Source: Parafrankia irregularis (GTDB lineage Bacteria; Actinomycetota; Actinomycetes; Frankiales; Frankiaceae). From it: a stretch of 64,000 nt of DNA. The notes under the pieces are model-generated. The model was not told the origin of the DNA. It saw only the letters and a list, made by a program, of their open reading frames with translations, and ran no database searches. The stretch is taken from assembly GCF_001536285.1 (NCBI RefSeq), contig NZ_FAOZ01000001.1, positions 62,001-126,000 on the forward strand, read 5' to 3'. A program made the translations under genes and the position numbers. This document shows, piece by piece, positions 1-9,043 of the stretch; within the stretch, counting starts at the first letter, position 1, and every line of letters starts with the position of its first letter.

Positions 1-1092
1 GTGCAGGCGGTGTTCCACCCATGGTCGCGGCCGGGCGGGTCCTGCCGGCGAGGCGGCTCCTGCCAGCAGGAAGGGGCGCGCCCGCCGGACCCGCCCGCCG
101 TGCCCGACGGGCCTGACGGGGCGCGGGTGCTCGCTCTCGCCAGTGACGTGCTCGCGGCGTTCGGGGACCCGGACCTGGCACTCGTGGCGGCCGACCTCGC
201 GATCCGCGCCGGGCTCGGCACGCTCACGCCGGGCGGCACCGCTGCCCCGGCGATCATCTCCAGTCACCCTGCCCATCCCGGCCATCTCACGCATCCCGGC
301 TATCTCGCGCGCGCCTGCCGGGTGGCGGCGGTCATCAGGCAGGCCCGCGGTCCCGCCGAAGCCGACCGGGCCGAACGGCTGGCGGCCGCCGCCGCACATC
401 TCGGCGTGCCGCCGGCCGTGACCGTGGTGGAGCGTCGGCTCGCGACGCGGAACCCACCGGACCTCGCCCTCGGTCTGGCGGGCGCCCTGCGGGCCGCCCG
501 GCGCCATGGCGACCGACATGCCGCGGACCATCTGCTCGAGACGGTGATCGAGCCCTGGGCGGGCGAGGCCAATCAACCGGCCTCGCCGGCGCTGGCACCC
601 GCGCGAATACCCGCACCGACCTGGCACAGCCGGATCACGGCACTCGATCCGGCCGGGCCGGCCGGGCCGGCGCGGGACGCGAGGGCGGCGGGCCACGCCG
701 CCGTGCTGGCCCGGCTGGCGGGCGATGTCCTGCCCGCCGACCCGTCCGCCGGTATGCGGCTGGTGCTGGAGGCCCACAGCCTGCGCACCGCGGCCCCCCG
801 AGCGGGCCTGCGCGGCCTCGCCGCGGTGTCGACGGACTCGGACTGGGCAGGCCTTCTGCTCACCGCGAGCCGCCAGGCCGCCGCCGCGCAGGATCCGGAG
901 CTCGCCGCCGATCTGGCGGTCTGGGCGGCACGGCCGGCCGCTGCCCGGACAGCGCCCGAGGCCGGCGGCCGGGTCGCGATCGGCGGCCGGGTCGGGGCCG
1001 ACCGACGGCCGGAGACCCCCGGCCAGGGCACACCCAGGCACCCGACGCACGCGCCCGCCCGGGCCGAAGCCTGGTGGGCGCTGCCGTGCTGA
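1..1092 (+). CDS. Helical protein of unknown function, possibly 5'-truncated by the window edge
   Basis: The reading frame is open from base 1 with a GTG there and stops with TGA at 1092; since it begins exactly at the edge, the real start may lie upstream. Codon third positions are almost all G or C, as in coding DNA of this genome. The 363 residues are rich in Ala, Arg, Pro and Gly. Helix-like blocks (for example VLALASDVLAAFGDPDLALV and ALGLAGALRAARRHGD) suggest a helical-repeat protein, and there is no catalytic motif or membrane segment that I recognise. It lies 70 bp before a SARP regulator in the same orientation, so the two may be co-transcribed. It could be the C-terminal part of a larger regulator. 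Function unknown. Confidence 0.5.
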   Translation: MQAVFHPWSRPGGSCRRGGSCQQEGARPPDPPAVPDGPDGARVLALASDVLAAFGDPDLALVAADLAIRAGLGTLTPGGTAAPAIISSHPAHPGHLTHPGYLARACRVAAVIRQARGPAEADRAERLAAAAAHLGVPPAVTVVERRLATRNPPDLALGLAGALRAARRHGDRHAADHLLETVIEPWAGEANQPASPALAPARIPAPTWHSRITALDPAGPAGPARDARAAGHAAVLARLAGDVLPADPSAGMRLVLEAHSLRTAAPRAGLRGLAAVSTDSDWAGLLLTASRQAAAAQDPELAADLAVWAARPAAARTAPEAGGRVAIGGRVGADRRPETPGQGTPRHPTHAPARAEAWWALPC

Positions 1093-1162
1093 CGTCCCGG
1101 AACGATCGAACCCATCGAACCCGTCGGAACCGGTCAGCTCCGCCGACAGTCCTGGAGGACCG

Positions 1163-3394
1163 ATGAAGACAACCGGACGGACACCGGTGGCCGGCGGCCC
1201 CGGCTTCGCCTTACTCGGCCCGCTCGAGGTCCGCGACGAGCTCGGCCGGCTGGTTCCGGTCTCCGCTCCCAAGCAGCGCGGCGTCCTGGCGGCCCTGCTG
1301 GTCGACGCCGGCACCGTCGTTTCGGCCGACCGCCTGGCGGACCTGCTCTGGGACGGATCGCCCCCGCCGTCCGCGCGCAAGACCCTCGAGAACTACGTCA
1401 GCCGGCTGCGCCGGTTACTGGAGCCGTCGTCGGCCGGCCGGATCGTGACCCGCTCCCCGGGGTATCTGCTCGAGCCACGGGACACCGCCGACATCGACCT
1501 GGTGGCGCAGGCCGCTCTCACCGCGCGGGCGCAGGACGCCGCGGCGCGCTCGGACTGGGTCCACGCGGCCGCGGACGCGCGAGACGCCCTCGCGCTGTGG
1601 CGCGGTGACCCCTTCTGCGACGTGCCGGTGGAGCGCCTGCGGCGCGAGCAGGCGCCGCATCTGGCCGAGGCCCAGCTGCGACTGCGGGAGCTGGCGCTGA
1701 CCGCCCAGGTGATGACGGGCGACCACCACGGCGCGGTGACGGGCCTGCGACGCCTCGTCGAGGAGACCAGGATCCGGGAGCATCCCTGGGAGATGCTGAT
1801 CCTTGCCCTGTACCGCTGTGGCCGCAAGGCCGAGGCCTTCGACGCCTACCGCGCGGTCGGGCGCGTCCTGCGGGACGAGCTCGGGGTCGGCCCCGGCCGC
1901 GGCCTTCAGCGGCTGCACCGGATCATGCTGGCCGACGACCAGCCCGCCCCGCCCTCCGCCCTCGACCCAGCCGACCTCGAGGGTGCCCACCGGACCGCGG
2001 CGCCCGTCGCCGCGGTCGTGCGGCGACGGGTGCTGGACGAGCATCCGGCGAGGCCCGTCCGGGCCACGGTGGGAACGCCGCAGGAAGCCCCCTTCCGACC
2101 GCCGGCGGTGGTGCACCAGTCCCTGGCGCTGCGGTACCGGAACCTCCCGGCGCCGCGGGCAGCCACCGACCCCGATCCGTCCCGGGCGCTGCGTCTGCTC
2201 AGCGAGTGGAACGGCGCGGACCTGCCGCTTTCGGCGATCTGCGCGATGCTCCGGCGTCCGCGCGGGCTCGTCCGGCGCGACCTGGGCGCCCTCGTCGACC
2301 AACAGCTCGCCGAGTCGCCGACACCGGACCGATACCGGCTGCCCACGACGGTGCGGGTGTTCGGCCGGACGCTGGCCGGCGACGGGAACGACGACATCGC
2401 CCCGGGCCTGGCCCTGCGGCGGCTGGTGGGGTGGTACCTGCGGACCGCGGTGGGGGCCGCCAACCTGATCCACCCGCACGGCCGCCGGCCGGCGGCGTAC
2501 CCGGCCTCCGACGAGTGCCCACCGGACATCTTCGGCAGCTACCGCCAGGCCTCGGTCTGGCTCACCACCGAGCACCCGAACCTCATGACCGCTGTGCGCG
2601 CGGCCGCCTCGGCGGGCGAGCACGCCCTCGCGTGGCGCCTGGCGGCCGCGCTGACCGGTTACTTCCACGTGAGCAAACGGTGGGCCGACTGGATCACCTG
2701 CGCGCAGATCGGTCTGGCCTCCGCACGGCATCTGAACGACCGGCTCGGCGAGTCCACCCTGCTGATGAGCGCGGGGCTCGCCTACGAGGATCTCCGCATG
2801 TCGGGGCGCTCCCTGGACATGTTCGAGCAGGCGCTGGCGATGGGCCAGGTCACGGCGGACCAGTGGAGCGAGGCCGTCAACCTGCTCTGCATCGCCCACG
2901 TACACGGGGCGGACCGGACGATGGTCCACCACCAGGGCGCGCTGCGGATCTTCGGCGAGGTGGGGAACCTGTGGGGCTTCGCGCTGACCCAGCTCGAGCT
3001 CGGTCGGGCCCACCGCCGGCTGGGCGACCTGGACCAGGCGATCACCTGCCATCGGTCCGGAGCGGACATCCTGGCCGAGCTCGGCGACGACTGGGGGCTC
3101 GGCCTGGCACAGCTCGGCCTCGCCGAGGACCATCTCGCCCGCGGCGACCACGCCCAGGCCGCCGCGGTGTGCCGCCAGACGCTGGCGCTGTCCCGCGAGA
3201 TCCGCGACCGTCACACCACCGCACGGGCGCTCGCCTTTCTCGGGGAGAGCTATCTGCGGGCGGCCGACCAGACCGCGGCGCGGCGTTCCTGGGCCGAGGC
3301 GCTGCGGATCTTCGAGGATCTCGCCGACCCGCGGGCGACCCAGCTGCGGGTCAGCATCGCGACGCTGGACGCGGTCACGGCACTCGCCTCCTGA
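1163..3394 (+). CDS. SARP/AfsR-type transcriptional regulator with TPR repeats, no NB-ARC domain
   Basis: The ATG at 1163 follows GGAGGA. Of 743 residues, about 13-95 form the OmpR-type winged helix (FALLGPLEVRDELG, SAPKQRGVLAALLV, LENYVSRLRRLLEP) and about 100-250 the bacterial transcriptional activator domain (REQAPHLAEAQLRLRE, YRCGRKAEAFDAYR). A linker and a winged-helix-like block around 340-400 follow, then tetratricopeptide repeats to the end. Full-length AfsR-like proteins carry an NB-ARC ATPase between BTAD and TPR; I see no P-loop here. Known members activate antibiotic clusters by binding direct repeats near -35. Two TTA codons, rare in such genomes, occur at 1211 and 1415, which suggests bldA-type translational control. 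The target is unknown; no secondary-metabolite gene is adjacent. Confidence 0.85.
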   Translation: MKTTGRTPVAGGPGFALLGPLEVRDELGRLVPVSAPKQRGVLAALLVDAGTVVSADRLADLLWDGSPPPSARKTLENYVSRLRRLLEPSSAGRIVTRSPGYLLEPRDTADIDLVAQAALTARAQDAAARSDWVHAAADARDALALWRGDPFCDVPVERLRREQAPHLAEAQLRLRELALTAQVMTGDHHGAVTGLRRLVEETRIREHPWEMLILALYRCGRKAEAFDAYRAVGRVLRDELGVGPGRGLQRLHRIMLADDQPAPPSALDPADLEGAHRTAAPVAAVVRRRVLDEHPARPVRATVGTPQEAPFRPPAVVHQSLALRYRNLPAPRAATDPDPSRALRLLSEWNGADLPLSAICAMLRRPRGLVRRDLGALVDQQLAESPTPDRYRLPTTVRVFGRTLAGDGNDDIAPGLALRRLVGWYLRTAVGAANLIHPHGRRPAAYPASDECPPDIFGSYRQASVWLTTEHPNLMTAVRAAASAGEHALAWRLAAALTGYFHVSKRWADWITCAQIGLASARHLNDRLGESTLLMSAGLAYEDLRMSGRSLDMFEQALAMGQVTADQWSEAVNLLCIAHVHGADRTMVHHQGALRIFGEVGNLWGFALTQLELGRAHRRLGDLDQAITCHRSGADILAELGDDWGLGLAQLGLAEDHLARGDHAQAAAVCRQTLALSREIRDRHTTARALAFLGESYLRAADQTAARRSWAEALRIFEDLADPRATQLRVSIATLDAVTALAS

Positions 3395-3417
3395 CCGCGC
3401 GCCGAGGCCGCGCGCCG

Positions 3418-3423
3418 TAGGCT
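3418..3423 (+). promoter_or_regulatory. Candidate -10 element TAGGCT before the amidohydrolase gene
   Basis: TAGGCT fits the actinobacterial TANNNT -10 pattern and lies 44 bp before the GTG start in the short gap after the SARP gene. There is no convincing -35 hexamer at normal spacing, so this is a weak call. Confidence 0.25.
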
Positions 3424-3466
3424 GAGACCGCTCGTTCCCAGCCCAGGCCGCAGACGAGGTGATCGT

Positions 3467-5032
3467 GTGCTGGTCCGACGTGCCGAGGTCCTCACGGGCT
3501 CCGCGGGCGGGCGCGGGTTACGCGACGTCCGGATCGACCGCGGGTTCGTCACCGCGGTCGGGCCGCCGGGCCAGCGCCTGGAGCGCCGCGCCGGCGAGGC
3601 CGAGCTCGACGCGGCGGGTGGCGCGCTGCTGCCCGGCCTGCACGACCACCACGTCCATCTGATGTCGCTCGCCGCGTCGCTGGCATCCACCCAGCTCGGA
3701 CCGCCCGCGGTCACCGACCGGCCGGCGTTCGCCCGGACGCTGGCCACGGCCGCCGCAGCCGCCGCGGCGGCCCGGAGCCGGGGCGGTGACGGCTGGGTGC
3801 GCGGGATCGGGTACCACCCGTCCGTCGCCGGGGACCTCGACCGCTGGTCACTCGACGCGCTCACCGGCGACGTGCCCACCCGGGTCCAGCACCGCGGCGG
3901 CGCGCTGTGGGTTCTGAACTCGGCCGCGCTGCGGGCGGTCGGCCTGAGCTCCGGCTCCGGCTCGGCCTCATCCTCCGGCCCCACAAGTTCCTCCCGCTCC
4001 TCCAGCCCGGCGGGTTCCTCCGGCGCCGCGGGCGGTGAGGGTGTCGAACGCACCGCCGCCGGAGCGCCGACCGGGCGCCTGTGGCGCCTGGACAGCTGGC
4101 TCGCCAGCCGGATACCGCGGATCGCGGCGGACCTCGCGGCGGTCGGCCGGACCGCGCTCGCCGCCGGAGTCACCGGTTTCACCGACGCCACGCCCGAGCG
4201 GCGGCCCGCCGACGCCGCGGCGCTCGCACGGGCCGTCGCCACCGGCGCCCTTCCGCAGCGCCTGGCCCTGATGCTCCCCTCGACCGAGCCGGTGCCACCC
4301 GGCCCGCTCGATCCGTCCGGCGCGGGCCCGCACGACGTCCGGCTCACCGCCGGGCCGGTGAAGATCATCCTGGATGACACCGACCTGCCGAGCCCGGACG
4401 CCCTCGCGCCGCGGATCCGCGCCGCCCACCGGGCGGGGGCGGCCGTCGCCGTGCACTGCGTGACCCGGGTCCAGCTCGTGGTCGCCCTCGCGGCGATCCA
4501 GGAGGCCGGCCCCGATCCCGGCGGCCGCGCCCGGCCAGCCGACCGGATCGAGCACGGCGCGGTGATCCCCCCGGAGCTGGCCGAACTCGTCCGCGCCGCC
4601 GGCCTCACCGTCGTCACCCAGCCGAACTTCGTGGCCGAGCGCGGCGACGTCTATCTCGCGGAGGTCGACCCGGAGGACCTTCCCTGGCTCTACCCGTGCC
4701 GGTCACTGCTGGCCACCGGTGTCGCCGTGGCCGCCGGTACCGACGCGCCCTTCGGCCACCCGGATCCGTGGCGGGCCGTACGGGCGGCCACACGGCGGCG
4801 CACCGCGGCGGGCGCCCTGCTCGGCGGGGACGAACGGGTCGACGGGCGCACCGCGCTCGACCTTTTCCTGGGGCATCCCGACACCCCCGCCCAGCCCCGC
4901 CGGATCCGGCCGGGCCTTCCCGCGGACCTCTGCCTGCTGCGCGGCTCGCTCGACGAGGCCCTCGCCGACCCGGACGCGGCCCGGGTCGCCGCCACCCTCA
5001 TCGACGGAGCCCTCGCCCACACCGCCGGCTGA
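3467..5032 (+). CDS. Amidohydrolase family 3 metal-dependent hydrolase
   Basis: The 521-residue protein starts at GTG 3467, preceded by a weak GAGG. It shows the amidohydrolase signature: a metal-binding HxH in GLHDHHVHL near residue 60, further metal or catalytic positions in AVHCVT and RIEHGAVIPPE, and the late Asp in AAGTDAPFG. The layout fits the YtcJ/AepA-like family 3 group, which hydrolyses amides, formamides or cyclic ureas; the substrate cannot be read from sequence. A 30-residue Ser/Gly/Ala low-complexity insert near residues 165-195 splits the barrel and is probably a surface loop. A -10-like TAGGCT at 3418-3423 suggests its own promoter. The stop codon lies inside a 17-bp tandem repeat. 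Family call firm, specificity unknown. Confidence 0.85.
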   Translation: MLVRRAEVLTGSAGGRGLRDVRIDRGFVTAVGPPGQRLERRAGEAELDAAGGALLPGLHDHHVHLMSLAASLASTQLGPPAVTDRPAFARTLATAAAAAAAARSRGGDGWVRGIGYHPSVAGDLDRWSLDALTGDVPTRVQHRGGALWVLNSAALRAVGLSSGSGSASSSGPTSSSRSSSPAGSSGAAGGEGVERTAAGAPTGRLWRLDSWLASRIPRIAADLAAVGRTALAAGVTGFTDATPERRPADAAALARAVATGALPQRLALMLPSTEPVPPGPLDPSGAGPHDVRLTAGPVKIILDDTDLPSPDALAPRIRAAHRAGAAVAVHCVTRVQLVVALAAIQEAGPDPGGRARPADRIEHGAVIPPELAELVRAAGLTVVTQPNFVAERGDVYLAEVDPEDLPWLYPCRSLLATGVAVAAGTDAPFGHPDPWRAVRAATRRRTAAGALLGGDERVDGRTALDLFLGHPDTPAQPRRIRPGLPADLCLLRGSLDEALADPDAARVAATLIDGALAHTAG

Positions 5033-5108
5033 TCCACACCGCCGGTTGATCCACACCGCCGGCTGATCCATGCCGCCGGCTGGTCCATGCCGCCGGCTGA
5101 CCCATGCC
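5024..5108. repeat. 17-bp tandem repeat, five units
   Basis: Five consecutive 17-bp units of the form GCCGGCTGATCCACACC, with single substitutions between units, run from the last codons of the amidohydrolase through its stop into the spacer before the convergent ABC gene. Because 17 is not a multiple of 3, copy-number changes would shift the frame, but the stop lies in the first unit, so the protein end is protected. Confidence 0.9.
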
Positions 5109-5148
5109 GTGCACGGACCGACGCCGCTCACCGGCCGCCCGGCCAGGC

Positions 5149-6951
5149 TCAGACCGCGGTGGCGGGTTCCGGAGCACCCATGGACGACGGCGGCGCTCCG
5201 GACGACGACCAGGCCGACCACATCCGCGCGTACCGCCCGGACGCGGCCACGAGCTCGTCATGGGTCCCCCGCTCGGCGACGCGGCCCTGCTCGAGCACCA
5301 GGACGTCGTCGGCGGCGGCGGCCTGGGTCAGCCGGTGCGCGACGACGATCACTGTCCGGCCTTCGAGCGCGCGCCGCGCGGCCCCCTCCAGCCTCCTCGC
5401 ACCGGCGCTGCCGGCGTCGGCGGTGGCCTCGTCCAGGACGACGACCGGTGCGTCCACCAGCAGCAGGCGGGCCAGCGCGAGCTCCTGTGCCTGCGTCGGG
5501 GTGAGGCGGTGGCCGCCCCGGCCCACCACCGTCCGCTCGGCGGAGGGCAACGCGGCGACCCAGGACAGCGCGCCCGCACGCTCCAGCGCCTGCTCGACGT
5601 CCGCGTCCGAGGCGTCGGGCCGGGCGAGGCGAAGGTCGTCGATCAGCGGGCCCGCGAAGACGTGGACCTCCTGGGTCACCAGCGCCACCGTGTCACGCAG
5701 CTGCTCCGGCCCGAGCTCACCGACGGGCACGCCACCGAGGCGTACCTCGCCCGCCGCCGGTGGATGCAGCCCAGAGATGATCTTGACCAGGGTCGTCTTG
5801 CCGGCCCCGCTGGCGCCCACGACCGCCGTCCACGTGCCGGGACGGACGGCGAGGTCGACGCCATGGAGGATCTCGCGGCCCTCGTCGTAGGCGAAGTCCA
5901 CGCCGCGGACGTCCACGGACGGCTCGCCGAGGGCGGCCCGCTCCCGCGGCGGCGGCGGGGCGACCCGGGCCACGCCGACGAGGCGGGCCAGCGCCGCACC
6001 GGCCTCCTGGGTCGTGTCGATCATCATCAGGATCATGTTGACCGGTTCGAACAGGCGGCTGAAGTAGAGCGCCGCCGCGGTCGCCGCGCCGACCGTCACG
6101 GCACCGTCGCGTACCAGGTAGAAGCCCGCGACGAGGACGACGCCCACACCGATCGCCTCGGACAGGTGCATGCGCCCCCAGAAGCGGGTCCGGAAGTGGA
6201 TCGCCCGGTAGGCGACCTCCACCGCCTCCTCGGAGCGACGCGCGGACCGGCGGAGGTGGTCGGGGCCGAGCCGGAACGCCCGCACGGTGTCGACGCCACC
6301 GACCGAGTCCAGCAGCTGCTGGGCCCGCGCGCCCTCGGCGATCCGCTGGTCCGCGAAGACCGGTCCCGACCGGCGCAGGTACCACCGCAACGCGTAGATG
6401 TCGGTCGGCAGGGCGAGCAGCGCGACGACGGCGAACCTCCAGTCGATGACAGCCAGGCCGACGGCCGTCATCCAGACCAGGAAGACCGACATCGCCAGGG
6501 TCGGCACGGTGGAGCGGATCGCGGCGGTCACGACCTCGACGTCGCCGCTGATCCGGGCGACCAGGTCCCCCGAGCCCCCGCGTTCGACCTCGCCGGCGGG
6601 CAGCCGCAGGGCCCGCTCCAGAACGTCCTCCCGCAGCGACGCGAGGACGGGCTCCCCGACGAGCGCGATGAGCGTCCTGGTCAGCGCCTGGAGGATTCCG
6701 GCGGCGATCGTCACGAACACCAGCACCTGCACGGGCCAGACCACGGCGCCGCGGTCACCGTCGATCGCGGCGTCGACGACCCAGCCGAGGGCGCGTGGCG
6801 TGACGAGCTGGAGCGCGGTCCCCGCCGACAGCACCAGGACCGTGAGCACCACGAGCGCCCAGCGCGGCCGAAGCAGCCGCACCGCGTACCGCCACGTCTC
6901 GCCCGCGGTGGCGGTGGGGAGAAGGCCGTCGTCCGATAAGGGTGTCTGCAC
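5149..6951 (-). CDS. ABC exporter half-transporter with consensus Walker motifs and degenerate signature
   Basis: The 600-residue protein starts at GTG 6951 after AGGAGAG. About 320 N-terminal residues form the six-helix exporter membrane domain, and a nucleotide-binding domain follows. Walker A (VGASGAGKTT), Walker B with catalytic Glu (VVVLDEAT) and the switch His (VVAHR) are intact, but the ABC signature reads LTPTQ instead of LSGGQ. It is the second gene of a two-gene operon (44 bp after 6996-8879), whose partner has exactly the opposite defects. Together they should form one heterodimeric exporter with one active ATP site at the inner membrane. The cargo is unknown; drugs, lipids or siderophores are typical for the family. 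Confidence 0.9.
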   Translation of the reverse strand: MQTPLSDDGLLPTATAGETWRYAVRLLRPRWALVVLTVLVLSAGTALQLVTPRALGWVVDAAIDGDRGAVVWPVQVLVFVTIAAGILQALTRTLIALVGEPVLASLREDVLERALRLPAGEVERGGSGDLVARISGDVEVVTAAIRSTVPTLAMSVFLVWMTAVGLAVIDWRFAVVALLALPTDIYALRWYLRRSGPVFADQRIAEGARAQQLLDSVGGVDTVRAFRLGPDHLRRSARRSEEAVEVAYRAIHFRTRFWGRMHLSEAIGVGVVLVAGFYLVRDGAVTVGAATAAALYFSRLFEPVNMILMMIDTTQEAGAALARLVGVARVAPPPPRERAALGEPSVDVRGVDFAYDEGREILHGVDLAVRPGTWTAVVGASGAGKTTLVKIISGLHPPAAGEVRLGGVPVGELGPEQLRDTVALVTQEVHVFAGPLIDDLRLARPDASDADVEQALERAGALSWVAALPSAERTVVGRGGHRLTPTQAQELALARLLLVDAPVVVLDEATADAGSAGARRLEGAARRALEGRTVIVVAHRLTQAAAADDVLVLEQGRVAERGTHDELVAASGRYARMWSAWSSSGAPPSSMGAPEPATAV

Positions 6952-6995
6952 GTGCTCTCCTGCTCTCCTCGTCCGGGGACCATTCCTGAGGGCGG

Positions 6996-8879
6996 TCAAG
7001 CGAGGACCAGCTCGCGGTAGCGCCCGTCGGTGCGGACGAGCTCCTCGTGCGTTCCCTCGGCCGTGATCGCGCCACCGTCGAGGAGCACGACCCGGTCGCA
7101 GGACGCCAGCACGGCGGGGCTCGCCGTCACGCACACCGTGCTCAGACCGGCGCGCAGGTCCCGCAGCCCACCGGCGATCCGACGCTCCGTCAGTGAGTCG
7201 ACCGCGGTCGTGGGCTCGTGCAGCACGAGCACGGGGGCGGCGGTGGCAAGGGCACGGGCCAGGGCGACCCGCTGCCGCTGGCCGCCGGACAGGGACGCCC
7301 CGCCGGAGCGCAGCCGGGTCTCCAGCCCGTCGGCGAGAGCCTCCCGCAGATCGTCGACGCCGGCCGCCGTCACCACCCGGTCCAGGTCGGCCGCCGGCGC
7401 CACCGACCGGATGTTGTCGAGCACGGTCCCGTCGAACAGGACGGCATCGTGTGGGGCGACGACGACCGACCGGCGGCTCGCGTCGGGGTGCAGCCCCGTG
7501 ACGGGCGTCCCGTCGAGCAGCACGGATCCGGCCACCGGGTCGGTGTCCCGGGCGAGGACGGACAGCACCGCCGCGGCCTCGCCCGGGTCGGCCGCGACCA
7601 GGCCCAGGAACTCCCCGGCGCGGACCTCCAGGTCGAGCTCGCGGACGCTGCCTACGGTGATCCCGGCCAGCCGAAGACGCGCCTCGCCCCGCCCGGGGCC
7701 GTCCTGCGACCCGGCGCCCTTCGCCGGCCGCGGACGTCCCTGCTGGTCGCCGGCGCCGTCACTTTCGTCGTGGCCGTCGCTTTCGCCGTGGCCGTGGCTG
7801 TGGCCGTCAGGCGCCGCGTGCTCGGGGCCGTCGACCGCCCAGGGGGCGTTCAGGACCGTGGCGATGCGACCGGCCGAGGCAACCGCCTGTGCCCGCTGGG
7901 CACCGAAGCCGGTGATCCGGTTGAGCGGGTCGATCAGGAACTGGGCCAGGCCGAGCGCGGTGATCAGCGCTCCGATGCTGATCGAACCGTCGGCGGCGAG
8001 CCGACCGGCCACCAGCGTGACGGCCGCGAGCAGGCCGCCCGCCAGCACCACCGCCAGCGCCCGGACCGTCGACTCCACCGCCGCCGCCCGCAGGGTGGCA
8101 CCCAGCGCGCGGCGGCTTGCCGCCCGGTAGCGCCCGACCGCGGCGCGTTCGCCGCCGAAGCCCTGGAGGACGCGCAGACCGGCGATCAGGTCGGCCGCCA
8201 TGCCGGTCGCGGCCGCCATGGTCGCGCGCTCGGCGCCGCTGCGCCGTTCCAGTGGCCGCCCGAGCAGGTGGGTGATCACCATGAGGAGCACCGTGCCGGC
8301 GACGACGATGCCGGTCAGCGGCAGGGAGAACCGGGCCAGGGAGACCACGGCGACGCCGACCCCGGCCACTCCGGACACGGCCATCGCCAGCGCGTAGTTC
8401 AGCATGCCGACCTTGAGGGTGTCGCCGGTCGCCAGGGCGACGAGCTGCCCGGGAAGCTGGTCGGCCTCGGCACCGCCGCGCGGGTCGAGGACGCGGCCGG
8501 CCAGCAGCATCCGCAGGTCATGACCGGCGCCCTGGACCGCGCGCAGGTTCGCGCGGAAACCCCAGCGCATCGCGCAGGTCAGCGCCACGAACAGCCCGAG
8601 CAGCACGGCGAGCCAGCGCAGCATCGACGCGCCGTCCCCGGTGGAGATCGCCCGGTCCACCGTGAGACCGATGGTGACCGGCACGAGGGCCTCGGCGACC
8701 TGGTGGCAGGACAGGAAGAACGACGACGCGCCCACCTGGCGCAGCTGGCCCCGGCGGGCCAGGTTCAGCACCGACGCGGCGGTGTGGGTCGTGGTGGTCG
8801 CAGTGCCGTCGCTGCCACCGCTGGCGCCTCCGGCGGGGGTGGCGCCGGCAGGCGCGACGGGGTCGGTCATGACGCTCAA
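6996..8879 (-). CDS. ABC exporter half-transporter with degenerate ATP site and intact LSGGQ
   Basis: The first gene of the exporter operon. A TTG at 8879 sits 6 bp after GGGGAG and is favoured over the ATG at 8870. The membrane domain spans roughly residues 45-340. The nucleotide-binding domain keeps the signature LSGGQRQRVALARAL, but Walker A is replaced by AADPGEAAAVLS (no Lys), Walker B reads LVLHEPT (Asp to His) and the switch His is absent (CVTASP). A His/Asp/Glu/Gly-rich insert (HSHGHGESDGHDESDG) joins the two domains and could bind metal. The protein cannot hydrolyse ATP alone; it supplies the signature to the partner encoded just downstream. Confidence 0.9.
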   Translation of the reverse strand: MSVMTDPVAPAGATPAGGASGGSDGTATTTTHTAASVLNLARRGQLRQVGASSFFLSCHQVAEALVPVTIGLTVDRAISTGDGASMLRWLAVLLGLFVALTCAMRWGFRANLRAVQGAGHDLRMLLAGRVLDPRGGAEADQLPGQLVALATGDTLKVGMLNYALAMAVSGVAGVGVAVVSLARFSLPLTGIVVAGTVLLMVITHLLGRPLERRSGAERATMAAATGMAADLIAGLRVLQGFGGERAAVGRYRAASRRALGATLRAAAVESTVRALAVVLAGGLLAAVTLVAGRLAADGSISIGALITALGLAQFLIDPLNRITGFGAQRAQAVASAGRIATVLNAPWAVDGPEHAAPDGHSHGHGESDGHDESDGAGDQQGRPRPAKGAGSQDGPGRGEARLRLAGITVGSVRELDLEVRAGEFLGLVAADPGEAAAVLSVLARDTDPVAGSVLLDGTPVTGLHPDASRRSVVVAPHDAVLFDGTVLDNIRSVAPAADLDRVVTAAGVDDLREALADGLETRLRSGGASLSGGQRQRVALARALATAAPVLVLHEPTTAVDSLTERRIAGGLRDLRAGLSTVCVTASPAVLASCDRVVLLDGGAITAEGTHEELVRTDGRYRELVLA

Positions 8880-9020
8880 GGCGCGCTCCCCGTCCCGGCG
8901 CGGGGCCTCGCCCGCCGACCGACCACACGTTCAGACAGGATCACGGCTCTCCTCGGGGTCGGGTGCTCGCGAGCAGGAGGGGTCACAGGACGCGGGGGCG
9001 GGAGTGTCGCGGGGCGCGGA

Positions 9021-9043
9021 TGGTCCCCGAGAGGGATTCGAAC
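9021..9043 (-). other. tRNA 3'-end-like fragment (T-loop, acceptor half and CCA)
   Basis: Read on the minus strand the sequence has a T-loop core GTTCGAATCCC followed by TCTCGGGGACCA. No matching 5' acceptor half (it would need to start TCCCCGA) is present about 70 bp upstream and the T-stem does not pair well, so this is not a functional tRNA. It could be the remains of an integration site or chance. Confidence 0.35.

Noticed and set aside
1415-3214. 599-codon minus-strand frame opposite the SARP gene
   Set aside because: Low-complexity product without motifs; the plus strand encodes clear SARP and TPR domains.
5024-5108. Possible CRISPR array
   Set aside because: Units are directly adjacent with no spacers and only 17 bp long.
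5104-6939. 611-codon plus-strand frame opposite the ABC exporter
   Set aside because: Arg/Asp/His-rich shadow frame; the minus strand holds a conserved transporter.
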